64,000 nucleotides of DNA from Roseovarius sp. MMSF_3281 (GTDB lineage Bacteria; Pseudomonadota; Alphaproteobacteria; Rhodobacterales; Rhodobacteraceae): the NCBI RefSeq assembly GCF_030733685.1, contig NZ_JASHIM010000002.1, positions 248,001 to 312,000 on the forward strand, read 5' to 3'. Under the pieces are notes generated by a model that was not told the DNA's origin, did no database searches, and saw nothing but the letters and a program-made list of their open reading frames with translations. This document shows positions 1-8,060 of this stretch, one piece after another. Position numbers and translations under genes: made by a program. How positions within the stretch are numbered: position 1 is the first letter of the stretch; each line of letters starts with the position of its first letter.

Positions 1-94
1 TTGGCTTCAAGGCGATGTAAGGGGCCGCTGAATGAGTGTCAACGTCACGCGACGCCGCGTGGTGGCCACCACCGAACGCAAAGAAAGGTCTTTC

Positions 95-952
95 ATGCTA
101 CTCCGCACCTCGATTCTCTCTGCCATGGCGCTGGCTACGGGCCTGCTTACGGCGGCACCTGCTGCTGCGCAGGACACCCCCGACCCCGATGCCGTTGTCG
201 CGACAGTGAACGGCACCGACATCACTCTGGGCCACATGATCGCCCTGCGCTCAAGCCTGCCGCAACAATACAACCAACTGCCCCCCGAAGTGCTGTTTGA
301 CGGCCTGCTGGAACAGTTGGTGCAGCAAACCCTTCTGATGCAAAGCTTCGAAGGCGACCTGTCGCGCCAGAGCGAGCTTTTGATCGAAAACGAGCGCCGC
401 GCCGTCGTCGCCGGTGAGGCCATCACCCGGGTCATGGGCACCGAGCCGGATTCCGAGGCCGTGCAAGCCGCTTATGACGAGAAATACGGCAACGCCGAGG
501 AAGAAACCGAATACAAGGCCGCCCATATCCTTGTCGAAACCGAGGACGAGGCAAAGGCCCTGATCGAGGAACTGGAAGGCGGCGCCGATTTCGCGGCGCT
601 GGCACAGGAAAACTCGATTGGGCCGTCGGCCTCGAACGGCGGCGATCTGGGCTGGTTCGGTGCCGGCACCATGGTCGAGCCGTTTTTCAATGCCGTTGCG
701 GAACTTGAAACCGGCGAGGTGTCGGACCCGCTTGAGACGCAATTCGGCTGGCATGTGATCACCCTCAACGAGACACGCATCAAGGAACAGCCCGCGTTGG
801 ACGACGTGCGCGCCGAACTGGAAGAACAACTGCGCCAGGCCGCCTTCGAAGAGCATGTCAAGAAACTGGAAGCGGACGGTGATGTCTCGCGCGCCGACAC
901 CTCGGGCATTGATCCCTCTGCCATCAACGACATGACCCTTCTGGAGGATTGA
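95..952 (+). CDS. Periplasmic parvulin-type peptidylprolyl isomerase
   Basis: Secreted prolyl cis-trans isomerase (PpiC/SurA type) that should help fold exported proteins in the periplasm. I place the start at ATG 95, which gives a clean signal peptide (a hydrophobic run ending in AAPAAAQ) and an AAAGG ribosome site a few bases upstream. An earlier in-frame ATG at 32 would add 21 charged residues before the signal sequence. The rotamase domain lies at about residues 135-235 and shows the family pattern AAHILVET, then GGDLGWFG and FGWHVI. The N-terminal third resembles the helical SurA-like region. The product is 285 residues. argJ follows after 3 bases, so the genes are probably co-transcribed. 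Confidence 0.92.
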   Translation: MLLRTSILSAMALATGLLTAAPAAAQDTPDPDAVVATVNGTDITLGHMIALRSSLPQQYNQLPPEVLFDGLLEQLVQQTLLMQSFEGDLSRQSELLIENERRAVVAGEAITRVMGTEPDSEAVQAAYDEKYGNAEEETEYKAAHILVETEDEAKALIEELEGGADFAALAQENSIGPSASNGGDLGWFGAGTMVEPFFNAVAELETGEVSDPLETQFGWHVITLNETRIKEQPALDDVRAELEEQLRQAAFEEHVKKLEADGDVSRADTSGIDPSAINDMTLLED

Positions 953-955
953 TCC

Positions 956-2185
956 ATGGGTGCCACGCCGCCGCGTTCCCCCTTGGCCCCTGCGGCCTTT
1001 CCAGCATTGCCCGAGGTGGGCGGTCTTAGCCTGGCCACCATCGAGGCCGGCGTTCGCTACGAAGGCCGTACCGACGTGATGCTGGCGCGGCTGGCACCCG
1101 GAAGCGTGGTGGCCGGGGCCTTTACCCGCTCGGCCACCCGTTCGGCCAACGTGTTGGATTGCCAGGCCAAGATCGCCACGCATTCCGACGAGGGCGCGGC
1201 GATCATCGTCAATTCCGGCAATTCCAATGCCTTCACGGGCAAGGCCGGGGATGGCTCGGTTTCGGCGATTTGCGAGGCGGTGGCGAAAGCCACCGGCCTG
1301 CCCGCCTCGCGCGTTTTCACCTCGGCCACCGGGGTCATCGGCGAACGCCTGCCGCATGACCGGATCACCGGCAAGGTCAAGGATTTGACAGCGGCGCTCG
1401 GGTCCGCCTCGCTTGAGGATGCCGCCGCGGCCATCATGACAACCGATACCTTTCCCAAGGGCGCGGGCACCACCGTGCAGATCGACGGGCAACCCGTGCA
1501 TATCGCCGGCATCGCCAAGGGGTCGGGCATGATCGCTCCGGATATGGCCACGATGCTGGTCTATATCTTCACCGATGCCGCGATTGATCAGCCCACGCTG
1601 CAAACCATGGTTTCGGCGCTGAATGACAAGACCTTCAACTGCATCACCGTCGATAGCGATACCTCCACCTCCGACACGCTTCTGGTCGGGGCCACCGGGG
1701 CCTCGGGCATCCGCGTGACCGACATAAGCGTCGGCTTCATGGAAGGGCTGCGCAGCGTGATGTTGGATCTCGCGCATCAGGTCGTGCGTGATGGCGAAGG
1801 GGCCACCAAGTTCGTCGAGGTTTCGGTCACGGGCGCTGCCAGCGATGCCGATGCCCGCACCCATGCCCTTGCCATCGCCAACTCCCCGCTCGTCAAAACC
1901 GCCATTGCCGGCGAAGACCCCAACTGGGGCCGGGTGGTCATGGCCGTTGGCAAATCCGGCGCCAAGGCCGATCGCGATACCCTGTCGATCTGGTTCGGCG
2001 ATACGCTGGTGGCCAAGGATGGCTGGATCAGCCAGGATTACAGCGAGGAAAAGGTCGCCGCCTACATGAAGAACCCCGAACTGGTGCTTCATGTCGATCT
2101 TGGCCTTGGCGGCGGTACCGCCCATGTCTGGACCTGCGATCTGACCCATGGCTATATCGATATCAACGCGGACTACCGGTCATGA
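956..2185 (+). CDS. argJ: Bifunctional ornithine acetyltransferase / N-acetylglutamate synthase
   Basis: Moves the acetyl group of N-acetylornithine to glutamate, recycling it in cytoplasmic arginine synthesis; in many bacteria it can also make N-acetylglutamate from acetyl-CoA. The hallmark KGSGMIAPDMATML is intact. Thr199, in the ATML motif, is the expected self-cleavage nucleophile that separates the alpha and beta chains. SGNSNAFTG and the C-terminal EDPNWGRVVMAVGKSG block are also family signatures. At 409 residues it is full length. GGAGG lies about 10 bases before ATG 956. The stop overlaps the mutT start by 4 bases (ATGA), which suggests translational coupling. Confidence 0.97.
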   Translation: MGATPPRSPLAPAAFPALPEVGGLSLATIEAGVRYEGRTDVMLARLAPGSVVAGAFTRSATRSANVLDCQAKIATHSDEGAAIIVNSGNSNAFTGKAGDGSVSAICEAVAKATGLPASRVFTSATGVIGERLPHDRITGKVKDLTAALGSASLEDAAAAIMTTDTFPKGAGTTVQIDGQPVHIAGIAKGSGMIAPDMATMLVYIFTDAAIDQPTLQTMVSALNDKTFNCITVDSDTSTSDTLLVGATGASGIRVTDISVGFMEGLRSVMLDLAHQVVRDGEGATKFVEVSVTGAASDADARTHALAIANSPLVKTAIAGEDPNWGRVVMAVGKSGAKADRDTLSIWFGDTLVAKDGWISQDYSEEKVAAYMKNPELVLHVDLGLGGGTAHVWTCDLTHGYIDINADYRS

Positions 2186-2580
2186 AAACCGTACTCGTCT
2201 CTGCCGTTGCCCTGATTGATGTCGAGGGCCGTATCCTTCTGACCCAACGCCCCGAGGGCAAATCCATGGCCGGTTTGTGGGAGTTTCCGGGCGGCAAGGT
2301 CGAACCCGGCGAAACCCCCGAACACGCCCTCATTCGTGAGCTGCAGGAGGAGCTGGGCATCGACACATGGGAAAGCTGCCTCGCGCCGCTGACCTTCGCC
2401 AGCCACAGCTACGAGGATTTTCACCTTCTCATGCCGCTCTATGCCTGCCGCAGATGGGAAGGTTTCCCGCGGGGCCGCGAGGGGCAAACCCTGAAATGGG
2501 CGCGTGTGAACGAATTGCGCGACTATCCCATGCCCCCGGCGGATATTCCCCTTATCCCGGTCCTGCGCGATTGGCTTTAG
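2182..2580 (+). CDS. mutT: MutT-type Nudix (d)NTP pyrophosphohydrolase
   Basis: Hydrolyses nucleoside triphosphates, most likely oxidised dGTP, to the monophosphate and pyrophosphate, so it cleans the nucleotide pool. The Nudix box spans about residues 38-60: GGKVEPGETPEHAL followed by RELQEELGI fits the pattern Gx5Ex7REUxEExGU, with all catalytic glutamates present. The protein has 132 residues, normal for short MutT proteins. It starts inside the argJ stop codon and probably depends on argJ translation. Substrate assignment is by family and by the usual Rhodobacterales neighbourhood beside argJ. Confidence 0.93.
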   Translation: MKTVLVSAVALIDVEGRILLTQRPEGKSMAGLWEFPGGKVEPGETPEHALIRELQEELGIDTWESCLAPLTFASHSYEDFHLLMPLYACRRWEGFPRGREGQTLKWARVNELRDYPMPPADIPLIPVLRDWL

Positions 2581-2664
2581 GGCAGACCTGACTTGACGGC
2601 TGTCAAGGCGCACCGTCTTTTATTGGTGTGATCTGGTATGGCCGCAAGGCCGGAAAGGGGCCCC

Positions 2665-3303
2665 ATGAAGAACTCCGATCAAATCGCCGACTTCGTACAA
2701 GAGGCGCTGAACGCGGGGCGTTCGCGCACCGAGATACAGCAAGCCCTGCATCAGGCCGGTTGGACAAACGCCGAAATTGATACCGGCCTCAAGGCGTGGG
2801 ACGATACCGCCTTCTTGCCCCCCGTGCCGCGCCCGCGCCCCTTCGTTTCGGCGCGCGAAGCGTTTCTTTATGGCCTGATCTTCATCGCATTGGGCATGAC
2901 CGCGTGGCACTTGACGATGCTCGGGGTGAACCTGATTGATTTTGCTTGGCCCGAACCCGAAGCTGACCATCGCCCTTATTACCGGCTGTCGTCCATCCGG
3001 TGGTCCATGGCGGCGCTCATCGTGTTTTTCCCGCTTTTTGCGTGGCTCAATCGCCGCGCCAATCGCGCGGTGCAAACCGACAAGGGCCTGCGCCGCTCGG
3101 TGGTGCGCAAATGGGTGGGCTATGTCGTGCTGTTCCTTGCCGCGTTGTCGCTTTTGGGCACGTTGGTTTTCGTGCTCTTTACGTTTCTCAATGGCGAGGC
3201 GACGCTCAAGTTCCTGTCGAAATCCGCCGTTGTCGCCGCGGTGTCGGGCGTGATCTTCCTTTATTATCGCGCACAATTGGCGGAGGATGACGATGGCGAA
3301 TAA
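2665..3303 (+). CDS. DUF5671-like membrane protein
   Basis: Integral membrane protein of unknown function, 212 residues from ATG 2665. That start has GGAAAGGGG directly upstream; an in-frame ATG at 2638 lacks a good ribosome site. The N-terminal 40 residues (KNSDQIADFVQEAL and following) look like a small soluble helical domain with a QALHQAGWTNAEI segment, as in sorting or coiled-adaptor helices. About four hydrophobic segments follow, beginning FLYGLIFIALGMTAWHL, which resembles DUF5671. The next gene starts 11 bases before this stop, so the two are likely coupled. No enzymatic motif was seen. Confidence 0.8.
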   Translation: MKNSDQIADFVQEALNAGRSRTEIQQALHQAGWTNAEIDTGLKAWDDTAFLPPVPRPRPFVSAREAFLYGLIFIALGMTAWHLTMLGVNLIDFAWPEPEADHRPYYRLSSIRWSMAALIVFFPLFAWLNRRANRAVQTDKGLRRSVVRKWVGYVVLFLAALSLLGTLVFVLFTFLNGEATLKFLSKSAVVAAVSGVIFLYYRAQLAEDDDGE

Positions 3304-3733
3304 CGCGTTTCCCCAATTCCTGCTTGGCGCGGGGGTCGTGGCGGCCCTGGCCGCCGGATTCTGGATCGTGGGCGGCCCCGAGACAGGGCGCATGGAAAGC
3401 CGCGACAAGACGCGCGCCGCCGATCTTCAAAGCCTGCAGCAGCATGTGATCTGCCTTGCCAATGACAATGGCCAAACCCTGCCAGAAACCATGGATGAAA
3501 ACCCGGCCTGTCCGGCACCGCAACTGACAGACCGCTTCACTGACAGGCCCTATCGCTATAACCGCTTGTCAGACAGGATTTTCGAGGTTTGCGCCGAATT
3601 CGAACTTCCCGACCGCCTTTATCCGCATCCGCACTTTAACCCTGAAACCGGCTGTCGTCGGGTGACCTACAAAGCCACCCGCGACACTGAGAGGTTCAAG
3701 CCAATGCAACAGTTTGAGGTTGTACCTCAATAA
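3293..3733 (+). CDS. Membrane-anchored hypothetical protein
   Basis: Not recognised. The 146-residue product has one N-terminal hydrophobic segment (FLLGAGVVAALAAGFWIVGG), probably a signal anchor, and then a hydrophilic domain with cysteines at ICLAND, NPACPAP, FEVCAEF and TGCRR. These may form disulfides outside the cytoplasmic membrane. Two ATGs lie at 3287 and 3293. I choose 3293 because GGAGG at 3282-3286 is then 6 bases away. The gene overlaps the end of the DUF5671-like gene, and both may act together in the membrane. Its 3' end overlaps the convergent BON-domain gene by 7 bases. Confidence 0.75.
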   Translation: MANNAFPQFLLGAGVVAALAAGFWIVGGPETGRMESRDKTRAADLQSLQQHVICLANDNGQTLPETMDENPACPAPQLTDRFTDRPYRYNRLSDRIFEVCAEFELPDRLYPHPHFNPETGCRRVTYKATRDTERFKPMQQFEVVPQ

Positions 3734-4092
3734 ACGTCGCCGCCTTGCACCCGCTTGGAAAACTCGGTGTCGCCGCCGCCACGGGTGGCCGACAGGGTAT
3801 AGGGGCGGATGGTTTCCAGAACCTCGATCTCATCGCGCACCACGCGGCGGCCATGCACCTCGTCCAATGCGGCGATGATTGCATCGCGCTCCGCCGCGTC
3901 GTCGGCAATACCGCGCGCGGTGATGTCACGGCCCGCAACACGGGTCTCGACCCGATGGATCGCGCCATCGGCCACGCCGGTTGCTGCCTGTGCAATCTTG
4001 GCTTCCATGGTTCCGGCCTGGTGGTTCGCGCCCCAAAGCCCAAGACCGGCCACACCGGCAATCAACACACCGGCCCCAAGCGTTTTGCGCAT
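3727..4092 (-). CDS. Short BON-domain protein
   Basis: A 121-residue protein with an N-terminal hydrophobic segment (TLGAGVLIAGVAGLGLWG) followed by one BON-like domain. VETRVAGRDITARGIA and ALDEVHGRRVV fit the BON beta-alpha-beta pattern that binds envelope lipids. The sequence resembles the N-terminal part of longer BON/OmpA envelope proteins in this order. Here it stops shortly after YTLSATRGGGDTEF with no OmpA peptidoglycan-binding domain, so it may be a shortened relative. It converges on the upstream gene with a 7-base overlap. Function is inferred only from the domain. Confidence 0.7.
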   Translation of the reverse strand: MRKTLGAGVLIAGVAGLGLWGANHQAGTMEAKIAQAATGVADGAIHRVETRVAGRDITARGIADDAAERDAIIAALDEVHGRRVVRDEIEVLETIRPYTLSATRGGGDTEFSKRVQGGDVY

Positions 4093-4180
4093 GGTTCACC
4101 CCCTTAGTCCATTACCGGAATGAAACGGCCTGACCTGTCTCAAGGCAAGGGGAAAAGGCGCGCTGCCCGATCAAAACCGG

Positions 4181-4921
4181 CTAGACGCCCGCGGTTTCCG
4201 CAGCCTCTTGCAAAATCGGTGCCAATCTCTTGGCCCATGCCGCCTGATCGGCCTCGGCCGCGATCAGGTCGTTGCGCAACTCGATCAAGACATTGGGCCG
4301 CTGGTAGGCGATCGCGTGGCGCGCGATGGCATCGCCGGGCAGGTGCCCGCCATAGGGCTGGTTTTCACCGATGCAAAGATCGTGTTCTCGATGCAGCCGG
4401 GCGATCAACGGGCGGCTTAACCGCTCATCGGCGGCATAAAGCACCCCCACATGCCAAGGCCGCGGCGGGCGCCCCTGCAATTGCGGTGTAAAGCTGTGGA
4501 TCGAAACGATGATCGTATCGTCCCGTCGCGCGGCCAGTTCCGCCAAGGCCGTGTGATAGGGTCGGTAACAGCGGTTCAGCCGCAACTCCAATTCCTCGTC
4601 TTCGGCGTGGCGATTGGTCGGAATGATCGTGCCGTCGTAAAGCTTCATCAAAAGGGTCGGGTCGTCCTCGCCCCGGTTCGGATCAATCACTAGGCGCGAG
4701 AAATTCGACAGGATCACCGGCGCACCCATGGCTTCGCCCAAGCCTCGCGCCAATCCCGCCGCGCCCACGTCATAGGCGATATGGCGGGTCATATCCGTCT
4801 CGGCCAAGCCAAGGCTGCCCCCATTCACGAAGGGCGGCACGGTATTGGCCGCGTGGTCACAGGTAATAAGCCAACGGGCGGGGCGGTCTGCCCCTTCGAT
4901 GTAAAACGGAGTGTACGTCAT
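4181..4921 (-). CDS. N-formylglutamate amidohydrolase family protein
   Basis: Family members remove the N-formyl group from N-formylglutamate at the end of one histidine-degradation route, or act on similar N-acyl amino acids. The protein shows CDHAANTVPP near the N-terminus, SNFSRLVIDPNR, and HSFTPQL followed by PYGGHLPGD, which carry the expected metal-binding and catalytic His/Asp/Arg residues. I use ATG 4921, which gives 246 residues. A GTG eight codons upstream (4945) is possible, but the AAAAGGA between them suits either poorly. No hut genes lie nearby, so the true substrate is uncertain. Confidence 0.88.
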   Translation of the reverse strand: MTYTPFYIEGADRPARWLITCDHAANTVPPFVNGGSLGLAETDMTRHIAYDVGAAGLARGLGEAMGAPVILSNFSRLVIDPNRGEDDPTLLMKLYDGTIIPTNRHAEDEELELRLNRCYRPYHTALAELAARRDDTIIVSIHSFTPQLQGRPPRPWHVGVLYAADERLSRPLIARLHREHDLCIGENQPYGGHLPGDAIARHAIAYQRPNVLIELRNDLIAAEADQAAWAKRLAPILQEAAETAGV

Positions 4922-4999
4922 GCGCCTGTTAAGTCCTTTTGGCACCCTCTATGACAATTGCAGGCAGAAGTGAATTGAGTAATAAATTCGCATCACCTA

Positions 5000-5013
5000 T
5001 GATAGCGCTAACA
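5000..5013. promoter_or_regulatory. LacI-family-like operator before pyk
   Basis: The near-perfect palindrome TGATAGCGCTAACA has a central CG and lies 110 bases before the pyk start. This is the shape of LacI-family operators. As I recall it, the alphaproteobacterial central-carbon regulator CceR binds a similar CG-centred site and controls glycolytic genes; that link is an inference. Confidence 0.5.
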
Positions 5014-5122
5014 ATTCCCTGGCAAAACCCGCCTCGTGTCCTTAAGGCATTGACAGGCCGGGCTTGGCACGGGACACCGACAGCGCGACTTTGAAGATAT
5101 TGAAACGCAAGGACACCCCCGC

Positions 5123-6568
5123 ATGAGACGCCACCGCAACGTCAAGATCGTGGCCACCCTTGGCCCCGCGTCCTCGGATTACGATACAATCCGTGCGCTG
5201 CACGAAGCGGGCGCCGATGTGTTCCGCCTGAACATGAGCCACGGCCTCCATGAGGAGATCGCCGAGAAACACCGCATCATCCGGCAGGTCGAGGAAGAGT
5301 TGCAAAGCCCGATCGCCATCCTGGCCGACCTGCAAGGCCCCAAGCTGCGCGTCGGCACCTTTGCCAATGGCGAAGAAGAGCTGGAGGAAGGCGCGCCCTT
5401 CCGTCTTGATCTGGACGAAGCCGAAGGCGACGCCAGTCGCGTTTGCCTGCCCCACCCCGAGATTTTCGCAGCCCTCGAAGTGGGGGCGACCCTGCTGGTC
5501 AACGATGGTAAAATCCGCCTGAAAGTTACCGACTGCGGCAAGGATTACGCCCAGACCGAGGTTGTCATCGGTGGCACCATCTCAAACCGCAAGGGCGTGA
5601 ACGTGCCCGACGTGGTGCTGCCCCTCGCCGCCCTGTCGGAAAAAGACCGCAAGGATCTGGAATTTGTCTGCGATCTCGGCGTCGATTGGCTTGCGCTCAG
5701 TTTCGTACAACGCCCCGAGGATGTGATCGAGGCCCGCGATCTGGCCAAGGGCCGTGCCGCGATCCTGTCGAAAATCGAGAAGCCCGCAGCCGTTGAGCGC
5801 TTTGACGCGATCCTCGATGCCTCGGACGGGATCATGGTGGCGCGCGGCGATCTGGGGGTGGAACTGCCCGTTCAGAACGTGCCGCCGATCCAGAAGCGCC
5901 TTGTGCGCCGGTGCCGGTCCATGGCCAAGCCGGTGATCGTCGCCACCCAGATGCTTGAATCGATGATCGAATCGCCAATGCCCACCCGCGCCGAGGTGTC
6001 GGATGTGGCCACCGCTATCTACGAAGGCTCCGACGCGATCATGCTGTCGGCGGAATCGGCGGCGGGGGATTACCCGGTCGAGGCCGTGACCACCATGGAC
6101 AATGTCGCCCGCGAGGTCGAGGACGACCCGACCTACCGCGAGGTCATCGAAGCCTCGCGCAAGGCCAGCCGCACAACCGTTGCCGATGGCATCGTTGCCG
6201 CCGCCCGCGAGATTGCCGAAACCACGGATATCAAGGTCATCTGCTGCTTTACCCAATCGGGCACCACCGCCCTTCTGACGGCCCGCGAACGCCCCCGTGT
6301 GCCGATCATGGCCATGACCAACATGCGTGGCACGGCCCGGCGCCTCGCCCTCAGCTGGGGGGTGAACTGTGTCATGACGGGTGAGCTTGAGCGCTTCAAA
6401 CAGGCCGTCCTCAGCGCTGCGGGCGCGGCCCGTGACCAAGGCTATGCCGAGGCGCTGGATCAGATTGTCGTTACCGCGGGCGTGCCCTTCAATGTTCCGG
6501 GGACAACCAACATTCTGCGCGTGGCCCCCTGTCAGGAAAGTTTGATTTACGCGACCGAACCGGGCTAA
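5123..6568 (+). CDS. pyk: Pyruvate kinase
   Basis: Catalyses the last step of glycolysis and the Entner-Doudoroff route: phosphoenolpyruvate plus ADP gives pyruvate plus ATP in the cytoplasm. The N-terminal KIVATLGPASSD, the substrate region NMSHG, and SKIEKPAAVE followed by MVARGDLGVELP and the helix MLESMIESPMPTRAEVSDVA are all intact, including the catalytic Lys and the metal-binding Glu and Asp. At 481 residues it is full length, with the C-terminal allosteric domain. AAGGA lies 9 bases before ATG 5123. A LacI-family-like palindrome at 5000-5013 suggests carbon-source regulation. Confidence 0.97.
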   Translation: MRRHRNVKIVATLGPASSDYDTIRALHEAGADVFRLNMSHGLHEEIAEKHRIIRQVEEELQSPIAILADLQGPKLRVGTFANGEEELEEGAPFRLDLDEAEGDASRVCLPHPEIFAALEVGATLLVNDGKIRLKVTDCGKDYAQTEVVIGGTISNRKGVNVPDVVLPLAALSEKDRKDLEFVCDLGVDWLALSFVQRPEDVIEARDLAKGRAAILSKIEKPAAVERFDAILDASDGIMVARGDLGVELPVQNVPPIQKRLVRRCRSMAKPVIVATQMLESMIESPMPTRAEVSDVATAIYEGSDAIMLSAESAAGDYPVEAVTTMDNVAREVEDDPTYREVIEASRKASRTTVADGIVAAAREIAETTDIKVICCFTQSGTTALLTARERPRVPIMAMTNMRGTARRLALSWGVNCVMTGELERFKQAVLSAAGAARDQGYAEALDQIVVTAGVPFNVPGTTNILRVAPCQESLIYATEPG

Positions 6569-6622
6569 TATTCCCTCTGTTCCGTCAAGTGTAGTGTGCA
6601 AGAGTAGTGTAGGAGACCAACC

Positions 6623-6847
6623 ATGGACCCGGATCTGGCTTTCGTCATTGGCTTTGTCCTGTTGGTTTTCTCTGTCCCGTCGATTGTCTCGGCCATCACC
6701 GAAGGTCGCGCCCCGCGGGTCGCGGCGTTCACGATTCTCGCGGGCGGTGCCCTTGTGATTTATGCCTTGGGAACGAAACCGGGCGGCTATGCCATCAACG
6801 AAATCCCCAACATCTTCGTGCAGGTGATTGCAAGGTATCTCACCTGA
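6623..6847 (+). CDS. Small two-helix membrane protein
   Basis: A 74-residue protein with two hydrophobic stretches: DLAFVIGFVLLVFSVPSIVS and, after the basic turn EGRAPRVA, FTILAGGALVIYALG. It is probably a small inner-membrane protein of unknown function. GGAG lies before ATG 6623, and the gene follows pyk by 54 bases on the same strand. No terminator is visible between them, so it may be transcribed from the pyk promoter. I recognise no motif that assigns a function. Confidence 0.75.
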   Translation: MDPDLAFVIGFVLLVFSVPSIVSAITEGRAPRVAAFTILAGGALVIYALGTKPGGYAINEIPNIFVQVIARYLT

Positions 6848-6932
6848 CGCCTATTGCTTTGACGACCCCGCGCGATGCGGGCGGTCTTGGTCGATGCGCT
6901 TGGTCAACACTGGCGCGCATACGGATTTCCGC

Positions 6933-6961
6933 TTGCCAAGACAGCGTCACGCGCGTATATG
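6933..6961 (+). promoter_or_regulatory. Candidate promoter of rpmI-rplT
   Basis: TTGCCA (6933-6938) and TATATG (6956-6961) are separated by exactly 17 bases and lie about 80 bases before rpmI. This fits a housekeeping promoter. infC is not upstream, so rpmI needs its own promoter here. Confidence 0.5.
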
Positions 6962-7041
6962 GCGCCTCTGTCTGCGGGACCGGCCTAAGTGGCATGCCGA
7001 GTCGCGCATAACGACCGACCCGAACTAAGAAGGAGCCGGAA

Positions 7042-7242
7042 ATGCCCAAGATGAAGACGAAGTCGAGCTGCAAAAAGCGGTTCAAGGTCACAGCCAATGG
7101 CAAGATCAAAACCGGCCAGGCCGGTAAGCGCCACGGCATGATCAAGCGTACCAACAAGTTCATCCGCGATGCCCGTGGTACCACGGTAATGTCCGAGGCA
7201 GACGCCAAGATCGTCCGCCCGATGATGCCCTATTCCCGCTAA
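7042..7242 (+). CDS. rpmI: 50S ribosomal protein L35
   Basis: Small basic protein of the large ribosomal subunit, 66 residues. The N-terminus [17 protein letters not shown] and the internal [10 protein letters not shown] are typical of L35. AAGGAG lies 9 bases before ATG 7042. rplT follows after 19 bases, the usual rpmI-rplT pair. In many bacteria infC precedes them; here a small membrane protein gene and a 194-base gap precede instead. Confidence 0.97.
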   Translation: MPKMKTKSSCKKRFKVTANGKIKTGQAGKRHGMIKRTNKFIRDARGTTVMSEADAKIVRPMMPYSR

Positions 7243-7261
7243 GGCCAAGGAGAACTGACAT

Positions 7262-7627
7262 ATGGCACGCGTTAAAGGTGGGACAGTAACCCACGCCCGT
7301 CACAAGAAAGTCACCAAAGCCGCAAAAGGCTATTATGGCCGTCGCAAGAACACCTTCAAGGTGGCGCGTCAGGCCGTCGACAAGGCCAACCAGTACGCCA
7401 CGCGCGACCGCAAGAACCGCAAGCGTAATTTCCGTGCGCTGTGGATCCAGCGGATCAACGCCGCCGTGCGCGCCCATGACGAAGCGCTGACATACTCGCG
7501 CTTCATCAATGGCCTGAACCTGGCCGGTATCGAAGTGGACCGTAAGGTTCTGGCCGATCTCGCCGTTCGCGAGCCGGCCGCTTTCGGCGCCATCGTCGAC
7601 CAGGCAAAAAGCGCCCTGGCCCAATAA
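7262..7627 (+). CDS. rplT: 50S ribosomal protein L20
   Basis: Large-subunit assembly protein that binds 23S rRNA; in several bacteria it also represses its own operon. The protein has 121 residues, with the family start [17 protein letters not shown] and the block [16 protein letters not shown] followed by [23 protein letters not shown] lies before ATG 7262. The gene ends 23 bases before a strong intrinsic terminator. No autoregulatory pseudoknot was recognised upstream of rpmI. Confidence 0.98.
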   Translation: MARVKGGTVTHARHKKVTKAAKGYYGRRKNTFKVARQAVDKANQYATRDRKNRKRNFRALWIQRINAAVRAHDEALTYSRFINGLNLAGIEVDRKVLADLAVREPAAFGAIVDQAKSALAQ

Positions 7628-7650
7628 GCCAGTCGCACGAGGGACGACAA

Positions 7651-7685
7651 AAAGCGCCGTCGGGACCAACCCGGCGGCGCTTTTC
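7651..7685 (+). terminator. Intrinsic terminator of rpmI-rplT
   Basis: AAAGCGCCG-T-CGGG, a short loop, then CCCGGCGGCGCTTTT forms a strong GC stem ending in a T run, 23 bases after rplT. Confidence 0.85.
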
Positions 7686-7696
7686 ATTGCCCTGCT

Positions 7697-7749
7697 CCAA
7701 AGCGTTTCGCCCGACGTGCGTGCCGCGGGGGCAAGGCACACCGCTTTGG
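7697..7749. repeat. Long imperfect intergenic hairpin
   Basis: CCAAAGCG at 7697-7704 pairs exactly with CGCTTTGG at 7742-7749. Inside, GTGC-G-TGCC (7716-7724) pairs with GGCA-AG-GCAC (7730-7739) around a GCGGG loop. The element lies just after the rplT terminator. It could be a small structured RNA or a repeat element. The rest of the 7686-7867 gap shows no gene. Confidence 0.45.
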
Positions 7750-7867
7750 GCGGAAATGTGGCCGACACCACGGCAGAATTCTTGGAAACGCCCAATTAAC
7801 ACCAGATTCGCCTTGCATCTTTCACCCTAGCAAATGCCCACGAGGCTTGGACAACAGGAGCGACGCA

Positions 7868-8026
7868 ATGCCCTTCGATGCCAGTAACGATCAACACCGG
7901 TTTCCGAGTGAAAAGGCCCGCCGCCTGCTTGAGGCGCATGACCGCGAGGTCAACGGTGGCAAAGCCAGCGGCCAATGTAACGAACGCGTCAAACCGGCCT
8001 GCAACACCTTCGTCGACGCCGCGTGA
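7868..8026 (+). CDS. Small hypothetical protein, 52 residues
   Basis: A short ORF starting MPFDASNDQHRF and ending KPACNTFVDAA, with CAGGAG 7 bases before ATG 7868. It is hydrophilic and has two cysteines (GQCNER and KPACN), so it could bind a metal or form a disulfide. No family is recognised. It stands alone between the rplT terminator and the desaturase gene on the same strand, 34 bases before the latter. The good ribosome site is the main evidence that it is translated. Confidence 0.5.
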   Translation: MPFDASNDQHRFPSEKARRLLEAHDREVNGGKASGQCNERVKPACNTFVDAA

Positions 8027-8060
8027 CAAGGCCGTGACCCCGGCATAAACTATCCGGGTC

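Noticed and set aside
3-20. Possible end of an upstream reading frame (GFKAM, stop) at the left edge
   Set aside because: Only six codons are visible and no family can be recognised, so it cannot be told from chance.
251-2149. 632-residue minus-strand ORF across argJ
   Set aside because: It mirrors argJ, has no ribosome site or motif, and its composition is that of an antisense shadow in high-GC DNA.
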